Shown here: positions 16,609 to 25,223 of the stretch, piece by piece | How the letters are laid out: every line of letters starts with the position of its first letter | How positions within the stretch are numbered: position 1 is the first letter of the stretch | Assembly (NCBI GenBank): GCA_014728175.1 | Contig: WJMA01000013.1 | Location: 29,887 to 93,886 of the forward strand | DNA: 64,000 nt | Reading direction: 5' to 3' | Source: Candidatus Fermentibacterota bacterium | Lineage (GTDB): Bacteria; Fermentibacterota; Fermentibacteria; Fermentibacterales; JCC-6 | Position numbers and translations under genes: made by a program | Notes under the pieces: generated by a model | The model's database searches: none | What the model was told of the DNA's origin: nothing | What the model saw: only the letters and a program-made list of their open reading frames with translations

Positions 16609-17366
16609 CTGGACATCACCTCTCCGGCCAATCTGAGGTAGCTCTTGCTGCCGGCGCAGTAGGCATCGTAAAGCATGGCCGGTTTGCCGTAACTTGGTGC
16701 CTCGCTTAGCCTTACATTGCGAGGAATCTTGGTTTCCATGAGCGACTCGCCCAGATGGGAGGCCACGTTATCAGCCACCTCCCTGGCCAGGCGCAGCCTA
16801 CCGTCGTACATGGTGAGGAATACCCCCTCTATCCGCAGGTCGGAGTTCCAAAGGCGCCTGACCTCCCCGATGGTGTCCATCAGGTGGGACAATCCCTCCA
16901 AAGCGTAGTACTCGCTCTGCAGCGGAAGCAACACCCCGGTAGCGGCCACCAGGGAGTTCACGGTTAGAAGCCCCAGGGAGGGAGGACAATCCACCAGGAC
17001 ATAGTCGTAGCCGTTGAGGCTCTCGCTCTCCCTCAGGGCATGGGCCAGAAAGGATTCTCTTCCACTCTCCGAGGCCAGCTCGATCTCCAGGCCCGCCAAG
17101 CCCCTGGAACCGGGAATTGCCCAAAGTCCCTCCACCTCGGTTTCCACCACCAGCTTCCCAACCGTCGCCTCTCCGGTCAGCAGGTCCATCATGCCTCCCC
17201 GCTCGGTGTCCTCGAGGCCCAGCCCGCTGGTGGCGTTTGTCTGGGGGTCCATGTCCAGGACCAGCACGTCCAAGTCGTTGACCGCAAGGCTGGCACCGAG
17301 GTTTATCACCGTGGTGGTCTTGCCCACCCCACCCTTCTGGTTGGCTACGGCGAGGATTCTGGTCAT
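16605..17366 (-). CDS. parA: chromosome partitioning ATPase ParA (Soj family)
   Basis: The deviant Walker A ANQKGGVGKTTTVINLG lies at residues 7-23, Walker A' near VLDMDPQTNATSGLG and Walker B in YVLVDCPPSLGLL. The 253-residue length without an N-terminal HTH identifies the small chromosomal Soj type. It works with ParB to segregate origins. Its ATG overlaps the rsmG stop, and it is translationally coupled on both sides in the mnmG-rsmG-parA-parB run. Confidence 0.96.
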   Translation of the reverse strand: MTRILAVANQKGGVGKTTTVINLGASLAVNDLDVLVLDMDPQTNATSGLGLEDTERGGMMDLLTGEATVGKLVVETEVEGLWAIPGSRGLAGLEIELASESGRESFLAHALRESESLNGYDYVLVDCPPSLGLLTVNSLVAATGVLLPLQSEYYALEGLSHLMDTIGEVRRLWNSDLRIEGVFLTMYDGRLRLAREVADNVASHLGESLMETKIPRNVRLSEAPSYGKPAMLYDAYCAGSKSYLRLAGEVMSR

Positions 17367-18016
17367 TGCTCCTCCAAGGGATGGTCGACCCGTCCGGGGC
17401 GGTTCTTCGGGATGCGATATTGCACCAGCACACCGCTGCGGTCAAGCGGAGGCGAGGGGATACGGACCTGGGCCTCCACCAGATCCGAGGCAACCTCTCG
17501 GGGCGCACGGTATACCAGCACCGCGTCCCCCCGGGCGGCGTTGCGGGCCTGACCCAACACCTTCTCCACCGGCCCCACAGCGCGGCAAACGAACTGCAGA
17601 ACGCCCGACTCGGATATCTCCTCGTCCTCCACCCTGGCCCGGCGCACCATCTCCTCGTCCATCCCCAGTCGTCTCAGCACATGCCTGAGGAAAAGGAACC
17701 TCTTCCTCCGGGGTTCCAGCATGGTCACCTCGAACCCGGAGAGGGCCAGAACCAGGCCCGGAAAGCCGGCCCCCGTTCCCACGTCCACCACCAGCCGCGT
17801 CCGGTCCAGCAGCAGGGCGTAGCAGAGCGACTCCAGCACGTGCCTGGGCCAGATTCTTTCCATCTCCCGGGGCCCGATCAGATTGTCCCGGGCGGTTCTC
17901 TCCCCCAGTATCCGCAGGAACAGCGACAGGGACCTAAGGTCCAGTCTCATCCCTCCCAAACCCAACGATTCCAGGTCTCTGGTAATCTCCCGTACCGAGG
18001 GAAGATATTGTTTCAC
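17363..18016 (-). CDS. rsmG: 16S rRNA (guanine527-N7)-methyltransferase
   Basis: This SAM-dependent methyltransferase (GidB) has VVDVGTGAGFPGLVLAL as the SAM-binding loop (about residues 75-91), preceded by HVLESL and followed by EPRRKRFLFLRHVLRRL. The GTG at 18016 gives 217 residues, typical for the family. The longer open frame adds a non-family N-terminus. This GTG and the mnmG TGA overlap (GTGA) and both lie inside a parS-like palindrome. That is why the protein begins M-K-Q-Y. Confidence 0.93.
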   Translation of the reverse strand: MKQYLPSVREITRDLESLGLGGMRLDLRSLSLFLRILGERTARDNLIGPREMERIWPRHVLESLCYALLLDRTRLVVDVGTGAGFPGLVLALSGFEVTMLEPRRKRFLFLRHVLRRLGMDEEMVRRARVEDEEISESGVLQFVCRAVGPVEKVLGQARNAARGDAVLVYRAPREVASDLVEAQVRIPSPPLDRSGVLVQYRIPKNRPGRVDHPLEEQ

Positions 18017-18024
18017 GTGGAACG
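18009..18024. promoter_or_regulatory. parS-like ParB-binding site at the mnmG/rsmG junction
   Basis: TGTTTCACGTGGAACG matches the bacterial parS consensus TGTTTCACGTGAAACA at 14 of 16 positions, with the CACGTG core intact. The palindrome contains the mnmG stop and the rsmG start codon. Confidence 0.85.
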
Positions 18025-19815
18025 TTCCCGGGCCAGATGTACGATTATCCCCTCCACGTCGGAAGGTCTTACCCCCGGAAGGCCGGCGGCCTCTCCCAGC
18101 GTGGCCGGCCTTTCCCTCTCCAGAACCACCCTGGCCTCGTAGCATATCTCCCGTATGCTCCTGTAGCTATCTATGCCGGAGAGAGCTACGTTCTCCATTC
18201 TTTTCCTCTGCTCGATCCTGCGCTCGCTCCGCTCGATGTACCCCCTGTACTTCTCGTCCAGCACCACGCTCCGCACCAGCTCGGCATCGAACTTCCCTAT
18301 CCCGGGGGCCAGGTGCAGCACCTCCTCGGTGCCGACCTCCGGTCGGCGGCAGTGCTCCATAAGGCTTTTTCCTTCCACCCGAGCCGAGCGCAGCGCCTTG
18401 GAAATCGCCCCGGCGCTCTCCAGCCTTTTCTCGAGCCATTCTCCCGCCGAGCCGAATATCCTCTCAGCGACGGGGGCCATTCTCCGGTCGGCGTTGTCCG
18501 GGCGCAGATGAAGCCTGTTTTCCGACCGGGATGAGAACAACCGATAGGGCTCGGTAAGCCCCTTGCCCACCACGTCGTCTATCATCACCCCCATGTAGCT
18601 CCGGGCCCGACTCAGTCGCACCGGCTCTTCTTCCCTGCAGATCCGGGCCGCGTTGGCCCCGGCCAGGAGGCCCATGGCCGCCGCCTCCTCGTAGCCCGAG
18701 GTCCCGCAAACCTGTCCGGCCGCGAACACGTTGCCGGTGCGCAACAGCCTCAGCGTCCGGTTCAGCTCTGCTCCATCGAAGTAGCCGTACTCAACCGCGT
18801 ACCCGTAAACCGCTATCTCCGCCCCCCGCAGCCCCTCCACCGACCGGACCATCTTCTCCTGCGCCCTCCTGGGGAGGCTGGTGGAGAGGCCGTTGAGGTA
18901 CATCCATCTCGAATCTATGCCCATGGGCTCCACGTGCAGGGCATGGCTTTCGCGGTCGGGAAATTTCATAACCTTGTCCTCGAAGCTGGGGCAGTACCTG
19001 GGCCCCACCCCGGATATCCTTCCCCCATACAGGGGCGATTGGTCTATGAACCGCTTCACAACCTCCGCCGTCCGGCGGTTGCTCCTGGTAAGGTAGCATC
19101 TTTCCCTGCCCGGCCCCTCCGGAGAATTCTCGTGCCCGAACAGGTAACCCTCACCGTCCTCCTCCTGCAGGTCTAGCACGGAGAGGTTCAGGCTGCGCCG
19201 GGTTATCCGGGGAGGCGTTCCGGTCTTGAAACGTTTCACGTGGAACATTCGCCGTCTCATGTCCTGCTCCATACGCTCCGCCGACACGTCGCCTATCCTC
19301 CCCCCGGTCCATTGCTCGCTTCCCCGGAACAGCTTACCTCCTAGAAAAGTGCCCGCCGCGATCACCACCGCCCTAGCCCGTACAGACCCCAGCCGGCGGC
19401 AACGGAGGCCCTCTACCTCAGAAGTTTCCCCCAGCAGTCTTTCGGCGACGTCCTCCAGCACTTCCACGCCGTTCAGTCTCAGATTCTTCAGCTGCCACCG
19501 GGAGTAGAGGTCAGCATCCTCCTGCTTACGGGGCCCCCACACCGCCGGGCCCTTGCTCCTGTTAAGCATTCTGAACTGTATCCCGCAGGCGTCGGCGCCC
19601 CTACCCATGCTCCCGCCCAGGGCGTCTATCTCTCTGACCAGGATTCCTTTGGCTACCCCTCCTATCGCCGGGTTACAGGACATCTCGCCTATTCTTTTTC
19701 TATCGGCGGCCACCAGAGCCACCCGGCATCCCAGTCGCGCCGCGGACAGGGCGGCCTCTATTCCGGCGTGTCCTCCACCCAGAACCAGCACATCGTAAAC
19801 CGTCCCGGGGCTCAT
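18013..19815 (-). CDS. mnmG: tRNA uridine-5-carboxymethylaminomethyl modification enzyme MnmG
   Basis: This FAD protein (GidA) acts with MnmE on U34 of certain tRNAs. The N-terminal FAD loop is VLVLGGGHAGIEAALSAARLG, followed by GEMSCNPAIGGVAKG. FKTGTPPRI, the 'Q(M)GYAVEYGYFDG'-like CmnmU motif and GQVCGTSGYEEAAAMGLLAG are also present. The 600 residues are near the usual 620-630. The second parS site is encoded within it as FHVKRF just before KTGTPPR. The start overlaps the mnmE stop. Confidence 0.96.
   Translation of the reverse strand: MSPGTVYDVLVLGGGHAGIEAALSAARLGCRVALVAADRKRIGEMSCNPAIGGVAKGILVREIDALGGSMGRGADACGIQFRMLNRSKGPAVWGPRKQEDADLYSRWQLKNLRLNGVEVLEDVAERLLGETSEVEGLRCRRLGSVRARAVVIAAGTFLGGKLFRGSEQWTGGRIGDVSAERMEQDMRRRMFHVKRFKTGTPPRITRRSLNLSVLDLQEEDGEGYLFGHENSPEGPGRERCYLTRSNRRTAEVVKRFIDQSPLYGGRISGVGPRYCPSFEDKVMKFPDRESHALHVEPMGIDSRWMYLNGLSTSLPRRAQEKMVRSVEGLRGAEIAVYGYAVEYGYFDGAELNRTLRLLRTGNVFAAGQVCGTSGYEEAAAMGLLAGANAARICREEEPVRLSRARSYMGVMIDDVVGKGLTEPYRLFSSRSENRLHLRPDNADRRMAPVAERIFGSAGEWLEKRLESAGAISKALRSARVEGKSLMEHCRRPEVGTEEVLHLAPGIGKFDAELVRSVVLDEKYRGYIERSERRIEQRKRMENVALSGIDSYRSIREICYEARVVLERERPATLGEAAGLPGVRPSDVEGIIVHLARERST
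19232..19247. promoter_or_regulatory. parS-like ParB-binding site inside mnmG
   Basis: CGTTTCACGTGGAACA matches the parS consensus at 14 of 16 positions. It is read in mnmG as the peptide FHVKRF, which replaces a normally variable stretch just before the conserved KTGTPPR. Confidence 0.85.
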
Positions 19816-21062
19816 TTACCCACGCACAACCCGTCCAAGGCCCTCTCCACGGCCTTCCCCATGCCCTCCACACTGCCGTTCATCAAGCCCGACAGCATCC
19901 GCTTCACATCTGCCAGAATTTCGGCGGTCAGAGCGTAATCGCCCTTTTGCAGAATCCTCATAGCGGTTTCGAGCCTCCCCACCATCCGGTCCGAGCAAGC
20001 CCCCAGGGGAGTTTCCCCTGCCTCTGACAGAGTTCGCCTGAGCTCCTCCATGCCTTCCCCGGTCAGGGATGATACCCTCATTCCACCCGCGCTTACCCGG
20101 TGCAGGTCCGCCTTGCTTACGACTCTTACTATCCTCCCGGCCCTCTGCTGCAGCTCCGGCGGTGGCCCGGGCTCTGGTCCCTCGGACATCCATACCACCA
20201 GGTCGCCATCCTCAACGCTCCTCAGGGCTCTCCCGAAGGCCTCCGCTTCCAGGCCCCGTCCGGAGACTCCCGCCGAATCACGAAGCTCCAACCCTCTTCC
20301 GTCCATCTCCACCACCACGCTCACCCCGTCCCTGGTAGTTCCAGGCTCCGGTGAGGTCAGGGCCAGCTCTTTCCCCGCCAGGGCGTTCACCAGGGTCGAC
20401 TTCCCCGCGTTTCTGGGCCCCAGGAAGTGTACTCTGCGCGGCTTTTCGGCCCCGTAGGCCGCCTCTCGAAGCTTCCTTCCCCGACGCAGCAACTCGCTGC
20501 ACTGGTCCCTCAGGCGATCCTCCTCCGGTCGTAGCCCGTGCGCCTCGCAGAACTCGACGTTTCCCTCCAGCAGCTCCATCGTCCGGGCCAGAGATTCCTC
20601 CAGGCAACGGCAAAGCTCCCCGATTTTCGATTCCCCGACACCCGTACTTCCGGTTCTGGTCATCTCCGAGAGGGCGATCACGTCCAGGGCGCCCATTCGC
20701 CCGTTCAGAAAGGCCCTGCGGGTGAACTCCCCCGGCTCCGCCTGTCTGGCACCCAGGTCGAAGGTCATCTTCAGGACCTCCCGCACCCGCCCGGGCACGC
20801 CATGACAGGTTATCTCGACCATTTCCTCGCCCGTGTAGCTACGACCCTCCGGCCAGGAGAAAGCCACCACCTCGTCCACCGTGTGGTTCTGGCGGCGAAC
20901 CTCACCCCTCGCCCTGCGCATGCCTCCGCTCAGCCTTCCGTCTTCCAGGCCCAACAGCGCCTCCGCCAGACGCACGCATCCATCGCCGCTCAGCCTTACC
21001 ACGGCCAGAGCGGAAACTCCCGGAGGCGTGGCCCACGCAGCTATGATCTCACCCGACAGCAA
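19812..21062 (-). CDS. mnmE: tRNA modification GTPase MnmE (divergent, short)
   Basis: The N-terminal folate-binding domain shows IIAAWATPPGVSALAVVRLSG and RSYTGEEMVEITCHG, then AEPGEFTRRAFLNGR. The G domain has G1 GPRNAGKSTL, G2 EPGTTRD and G3 DSAG. The G4 position reads SKAD instead of NKxD. The C-terminus ends CVGK, the catalytic Cys motif (usually CIGK). At 416 residues it is 30-40 shorter than most, mainly in the helical domain. The helical segment after FLNGR is also unusual. The TTG start has GGGAG upstream. It pairs with MnmG. Confidence 0.9.
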   Translation of the reverse strand: MLSGEIIAAWATPPGVSALAVVRLSGDGCVRLAEALLGLEDGRLSGGMRRARGEVRRQNHTVDEVVAFSWPEGRSYTGEEMVEITCHGVPGRVREVLKMTFDLGARQAEPGEFTRRAFLNGRMGALDVIALSEMTRTGSTGVGESKIGELCRCLEESLARTMELLEGNVEFCEAHGLRPEEDRLRDQCSELLRRGRKLREAAYGAEKPRRVHFLGPRNAGKSTLVNALAGKELALTSPEPGTTRDGVSVVVEMDGRGLELRDSAGVSGRGLEAEAFGRALRSVEDGDLVVWMSEGPEPGPPPELQQRAGRIVRVVSKADLHRVSAGGMRVSSLTGEGMEELRRTLSEAGETPLGACSDRMVGRLETAMRILQKGDYALTAEILADVKRMLSGLMNGSVEGMGKAVERALDGLCVGK

Positions 21063-21090
21063 GGCATCTCCCGTCTTCGCCGCGGTCGTA

Positions 21091-22650
21091 CTAACCCTTA
21101 CCGTCTCCGAGCCTTTTCTTGATAAGCTCCTGCTGACCTATGGTGAGCAGGTTGTTCATGAACCAGTAGAGGGTGAGACCGGCGGGAAACCTCATGAACA
21201 GCCATGTGAACAGGACGGGCATGAAGTAGACCATGCCCTTCTGCTTGGGGTCGGTGACCGTCATCTTCTGCTGGACGAACATCGACACCCCCATAAGAAC
21301 CGGCAGCAGGCCTATTCCCGAAAGCCCCAGCACGCTGGTGCCGAACGGGATAAGTATCTCCGGCCGGGAGAGATCGCGGATCCAGAGCACGAACTCCGCG
21401 CCCCTCAGCTCGACCATGTTGGAGAGAACTCTGTACAGGGCGAAGAAGAACGGCATCTGCAGCAAAAGTGGGAAGCAACCGCCCAGAGGGTTGACGCCCT
21501 CCTCGTGGTATAGCTTCTGCAGCTCCTTGTGCTGCCTTTGGGAATCGTCTTTGTGCTTCTTCTGTATCTCCCGCAGTTTGGGCTGGACCTCCTTGAGCTT
21601 CTGCATCGATTTGAAGCTCTTGCTGGTAAGAGGCATCAGTATCAGCTTCAGGGCCAGCGATATGATGATTATCCTCAACCCCCAGTTGCCCACGAAGGAG
21701 AGCGCGGAGGTTCCGAACCAGAACACTATCTTTCCGATCCAGCGGATTATCGGCCACCCGAAGTCAACCATCTCGTCGGTTCTACTGCCCAGCCTGGACA
21801 GGTCCCTGTAGCTTACCGGTCCCGCATAGACGGTAAGGTTGCCGTCGCTGATGCTCACCCCGGGCGACTCCTCCCCGGCCGGCTCCAGGAAGGCCTCGGC
21901 CCTCTCCGAGGTCTCCGGCAGCATGATTACCACGAAGTACTTGGATCTGACCCCCGCCCACAGGCAACGACCCACCGGCTTCTCCTCGTCCACGTCCTCC
22001 GCGTCCTCGTCCCTCTTCTTGTCCGTATACCAGACCGCCTGGAAGTATTTGCCCGGCTTTACGTCCCTCTCCGTCACCGGCAGTATCTTCGGGGCCAGGG
22101 CGGTCGAGGGGCCCAATCCTTGGCTTCTGAGCCCGAAGGCGTAGCTTCCCGGATGGAACGTGTACTCCAACGTGCTTCCGTCGGCTCCCTCCAGGGTCAG
22201 GGTGGTGGTCTCCTCCACCTTCAGGGTGTCCGGGGCGTTGGTGGAGAACGCTCCCCCGGGAGGGGCCTCGACGGCAAACATGCTTCCACCCGCGAGATCC
22301 ACGGGGAGGCCCTCGTCTACGCTTAAATCGTTGTAATTTATTAGTTGCCAGGAAGTTATATTTCCGTTGCCCGTGCTTACCACTCCCTCAACGAGCCTCC
22401 CCCCGCTACCGTCGGAAATAAGCACGGTAATCGTTCTGGCGGTGATATCGATGCTTTCCGGAAGGGTCGGCGCCGTCCGCAGGGTGGTGTCCGGGGACTC
22501 GATCTCGACCGGGGTGTCATCGGAGGGCTGAGGGGATGGGGAGGCCGGCGGCTGCTCCTGCCGGTTGCTCTTGCCGGTAAGCGCCCAGCTCACGAAAAGA
22601 ACGGCGGCCATCAGCACCGCCGCCAGGAACAACCTCTTTTGGTCGCTCAC
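21091..22650 (-). CDS. yidC: membrane protein insertase YidC
   Basis: The protein has an N-terminal signal-anchor (about residues 6-24), a Pro/Ser-rich linker and a beta-rich periplasmic P1 domain (about 60-310). The conserved insertase region with five hydrophobic segments (about 325-510) includes [18 protein letters not shown] and a C-terminal basic tail. The large P1 domain is the Gram-negative form. The GTG at 22650 overlaps the yidD stop. The frame upstream of it belongs to yidD in another register. Length 519. Confidence 0.95.
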   Translation of the reverse strand: MSDQKRLFLAAVLMAAVLFVSWALTGKSNRQEQPPASPSPQPSDDTPVEIESPDTTLRTAPTLPESIDITARTITVLISDGSGGRLVEGVVSTGNGNITSWQLINYNDLSVDEGLPVDLAGGSMFAVEAPPGGAFSTNAPDTLKVEETTTLTLEGADGSTLEYTFHPGSYAFGLRSQGLGPSTALAPKILPVTERDVKPGKYFQAVWYTDKKRDEDAEDVDEEKPVGRCLWAGVRSKYFVVIMLPETSERAEAFLEPAGEESPGVSISDGNLTVYAGPVSYRDLSRLGSRTDEMVDFGWPIIRWIGKIVFWFGTSALSFVGNWGLRIIIISLALKLILMPLTSKSFKSMQKLKEVQPKLREIQKKHKDDSQRQHKELQKLYHEEGVNPLGGCFPLLLQMPFFFALYRVLSNMVELRGAEFVLWIRDLSRPEILIPFGTSVLGLSGIGLLPVLMGVSMFVQQKMTVTDPKQKGMVYFMPVLFTWLFMRFPAGLTLYWFMNNLLTIGQQELIKKRLGDGKG

Positions 22651-22886
22651 CGCTTCTTCTTCCTGCTCTCCCAGCTCGTAGGGACGGGGTCGTATCCGCC
22701 GCCGCACAGCGGATGGCACCGGATCAACCTTCTGAACGCCAGGCAAATCCCGCGCAAGACACCGAATCTCCTAATGGCTATCTGGGCGTATACGCTGCAC
22801 GTGGGGCTGAACCTGCAGCTGGGCGGCGCCAAAGGAGACAGCATCCTTCTGTAAAGCCCTATCAATCGAGCCAGTGCCTCACTCAA
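22647..22886 (-). CDS. yidD: membrane protein insertion efficiency factor YidD
   Basis: The 79-residue protein has the family signature [21 protein letters not shown] and a second conserved part, [14 protein letters not shown]. The TTG at 22886, after GAGAGGG, overlaps the rnpA end and gives the usual length. It is a small amphipathic protein that assists YidC/Sec insertion. It overlaps the yidC start (GTGA). Confidence 0.93.
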   Translation of the reverse strand: MSEALARLIGLYRRMLSPLAPPSCRFSPTCSVYAQIAIRRFGVLRGICLAFRRLIRCHPLCGGGYDPVPTSWESRKKKR

Positions 22887-23211
22887 CGTCCCTCTCGATC
22901 CTTTCCGCCAGGGCCTTGAATTCCTCACCAAGGTCCTTCTTTCTCACCGAGGACAAGCTGGTCGCGGGCATCACCACGACGTCCACTGGCAGCTCTTTTA
23001 GCGCCTCGGCGGCCAGATGGCGGATTCTCCTCTTGAACCGGTTTCGCTGTACCGAGTTTCCATACCTGGTCGATACGGAGAATCCCAGCCGCCCCTTTTT
23101 CCCACCATTGGGCATGAAGGCCGCTTTCAGCCACTCTCCGTGGAACCATTTGCCCAACCTGAAGGTCCGCCTGAAATCCTTGGGCTTCTTGAGGCTCTCC
23201 ATAAGGCCCAT
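22879..23211 (-). CDS. rnpA: ribonuclease P protein component
   Basis: This basic 110-residue protein subunit of RNase P processes tRNA 5' ends. The RNR signature reads [13 protein letters not shown] (about 52-64), preceded by the substrate-binding strand [10 protein letters not shown]. The start may be the ATG at 23211 or 23202; neither has a clear ribosome binding site. It lies 12 bases after the rpmH stop, in the universal rpmH-rnpA arrangement. Confidence 0.94.
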   Translation of the reverse strand: MGLMESLKKPKDFRRTFRLGKWFHGEWLKAAFMPNGGKKGRLGFSVSTRYGNSVQRNRFKRRIRHLAAEALKELPVDVVVMPATSLSSVRKKDLGEEFKALAERIERDVE

Positions 23212-23223
23212 CGCTACTACGGG

Positions 23224-23358
23224 CTAAGGAGCCAGCCGCTTGCGCCCCTTTCGGCGTCTGGAGTTGAGTATCTTTCTCCCACTCTTCGTGGACTTCCGGG
23301 CCCGGAAGCCATGCTTCCGTGACCGGGACCTGCGGCTCGGTTGGTACGTTCGTTTCAT
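23224..23358 (-). CDS. rpmH: 50S ribosomal protein L34
   Basis: A 44-codon gene on the minus strand translates to a very basic protein. It begins [20 protein letters not shown] and continues with [11 protein letters not shown] and [11 protein letters not shown]. This is the classic bL34 pattern. It is the first gene of the leftward rpmH-rnpA-yidD-yidC operon, diverging from dnaA. Confidence 0.97.
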   Translation of the reverse strand: MKRTYQPSRRSRSRKHGFRARKSTKSGRKILNSRRRKGRKRLAP

Positions 23359-23663
23359 CCGAAAGACTCCCTGTTGTTGCCGGATCCAAAAATCGACTCT
23401 TGACGGACAGAGCTGTAAGCAGAGAATATTACGAAGAGCTTCGCCAGCGAAGCAGAAAGCTAGCCAGCTATGTTCTATCTGTCAACCATTGGTGGAACTA
23501 GCAATTGCGTACCCGGAAAGAATCAACAAAAGACTCGCGTCCATCTGTTGATGTTTCTTAAATCGTTGTTGGAAAGATAGATATGCTTGCAATTTCTTGT
23601 GGATAATTTTGTTGAAAACCTTTTTTTCCTGTGGCTCCTACCGACTTATGGAACCTTAGCCCC
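23359..23663. other. rpmH-dnaA divergent intergenic region, upstream half of the putative origin
   Basis: This 305-base gene-free stretch is markedly AT-richer than its surroundings, most of all at about 23545-23632. It holds one exact DnaA box (23598-23606). A weak rightward promoter-like pair lies at TTGACG 23400-23405 and AATATT 23425-23430 (19-base spacing). It should contain the divergent rpmH and dnaA promoters. I see no open frame of note. Confidence 0.6.
23598..23606 (-). promoter_or_regulatory. DnaA box
   Basis: TGTGGATAA on the plus strand is the exact complement of the consensus TTATCCACA. It lies 58 bases upstream of the dnaA start and may serve both origin function and dnaA autoregulation. 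Confidence 0.75.
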
Positions 23664-24998
23664 ATGAGCGACCTCGACCCCGAATCCCTCTGGGGCGACG
23701 TGCTCCATTCCGCCCGGGAGAATCTCTCTCCCTCCAGCTACCGGACCTGGTTGGCCGACTCCTCCTTCGAGGCGTTCGATGACTCCCGGTTCGTGGTCCG
23801 CTTCCCCAACGAGTTCGTGGCCAGGTGGGCCAAGGCTCATTACGGAGAGGTCCTGGAGGAATCGCTACGCAGCTGCAGCGGTAGGTCCGATCTATCACTG
23901 GTCTGCGTAGGCGACCCGGCCAGGCCCAAGGACCGGGCACCAACCAGGAGAAAACGCTCCCGCAACAGCAACAGCTACCTCCATCCAAGCTACACCTTCG
24001 ACAATTTCGTGGCCGGGTCTTCCAACGAGCTGGCGCATGCCGGGGCCCTAGCCGTCGCGCAGGAGCTGGGTAACTCCAGCTACAACCCTCTTTTCATCTA
24101 TGGCGGCGTCGGACTCGGAAAGACCCATTTGATACAGGCGGTCGCACACTACGTGCAGCAGAACCAAACGGCCAAGACCTTCAAGTATCTGTCCTCCGAG
24201 CAGTTCACCCATCAGGTGGTCAGTGCAATCAGGAACGGGCCCGCCTCTGTCACCGACTTCCGAAGCCAGTACATGAAACTGGACCTCCTATTGATGGACG
24301 ACATCCAGTTCCTAGCCAACAAGGAGAGAACGCAGGTGGAATTTTTCCACAGGTTCAACGAGCTTTACCAGAACGGACGGCAGATAGTCCTGACCTCCGA
24401 CCGCCCTCCCAACGAGATAAAGCCCCTGGAGGAGAGGCTTGTATCCCGCTTCGAGTCCGGGCTGGTGGCGGACATACAGCCTCCCGAGTTCGAGATGCGC
24501 CTGGCCATTCTGGAGCTGAAAGTTCGTGACGAGGGAGTATACTTTCCCTCCGACGTCCTCTCCTTCATTGCCTCCACCATTAAGAGCAACGTAAGGCAGC
24601 TGGAGGGCGCGGTTCACCGCCTGGCGGCCACTTCCAGGATTACCGGCAGGGACGTGAACATAGAGATGGCTCGCAAGGTGATCTCCGACTTCCTGGGCTC
24701 GCAGGCCCGCAGGCTTACTCCAGGCTCGATATCTTCGCTGGTCGCCGAGGAGTTCTCCATCTCCCCCACCCAACTCAAGGGAAAGGGCAGAAAGAGGGAT
24801 GTCCTCATACCCAGGCAGGTAGCCATGTTCCTCATACGCGACCTTACCAGCATTTCCCTCTCCGACATCGGCAGTTTCTTCTCCGGCCGGGATCACTCCA
24901 CCGTTCTCAACTCCATAGAGCGCATAAAGCAGCTTTGCGAGGAAGACAGTGGTCTGCGAAGAAAGGTCGAGGAAGTCCGCAACCGTCTCACCCGGTAG
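23664..24998 (+). CDS. dnaA: chromosomal replication initiator protein DnaA
   Basis: The 444-residue protein has N-terminal domain I (about 1-85) and a short basic linker. AAA+ domain III shows Walker A GGVGLGKTHLIQAV and Walker B LLLMDDIQFLA. Domain IV carries the DNA-binding signature GRDHSTVLNSIERI. I chose the ATG at 23664 because it precedes DPESLWGDVL, which aligns with domain I. A GTG at 23631 would add 11 residues without a ribosome binding site. It defines the right arm of the origin. Confidence 0.97.
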   Translation: MSDLDPESLWGDVLHSARENLSPSSYRTWLADSSFEAFDDSRFVVRFPNEFVARWAKAHYGEVLEESLRSCSGRSDLSLVCVGDPARPKDRAPTRRKRSRNSNSYLHPSYTFDNFVAGSSNELAHAGALAVAQELGNSSYNPLFIYGGVGLGKTHLIQAVAHYVQQNQTAKTFKYLSSEQFTHQVVSAIRNGPASVTDFRSQYMKLDLLLMDDIQFLANKERTQVEFFHRFNELYQNGRQIVLTSDRPPNEIKPLEERLVSRFESGLVADIQPPEFEMRLAILELKVRDEGVYFPSDVLSFIASTIKSNVRQLEGAVHRLAATSRITGRDVNIEMARKVISDFLGSQARRLTPGSISSLVAEEFSISPTQLKGKGRKRDVLIPRQVAMFLIRDLTSISLSDIGSFFSGRDHSTVLNSIERIKQLCEEDSGLRRKVEEVRNRLTR

Positions 24999-25223
24999 TG
25001 GAAAAAGCTGTAGATAAACGCCTATCAACCACCCCCTTTTTCCACAACTCCTTCCACCCGTGGAAAAGTGCCTCCTGGTTGGAAGGTTTTCCATACTTTC
25101 TCCACAGCCGTTTCTCCCGCCGTAAAGGCTGTTGGAGGTGGTTCTTCCACATACCAACATGTATAATTACAATAACAGGATAACTGCATTTACTATCTTC
25201 TCTAATGCCGGAGGATTGTATCC
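24999..25223. other. putative oriC: DnaA-box cluster and AT-rich stretch between dnaA and dnaN
   Basis: Within 225 bases there are one-mismatch DnaA boxes at 25009-25017 (TGTAGATAA), 25038-25046 (TTTTCCACA) and 25098-25106 (TTCTCCACA). Two-mismatch copies lie at 25059-25067 and 25143-25151. They are followed by an AT-rich run at about 25150-25205 that could be the unwinding element. A TATAAT at 25162-25167 may be the dnaN -10 box. With the box upstream of dnaA this looks like a bipartite origin. Gene orientation diverges on the two sides, as expected. Confidence 0.6.
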
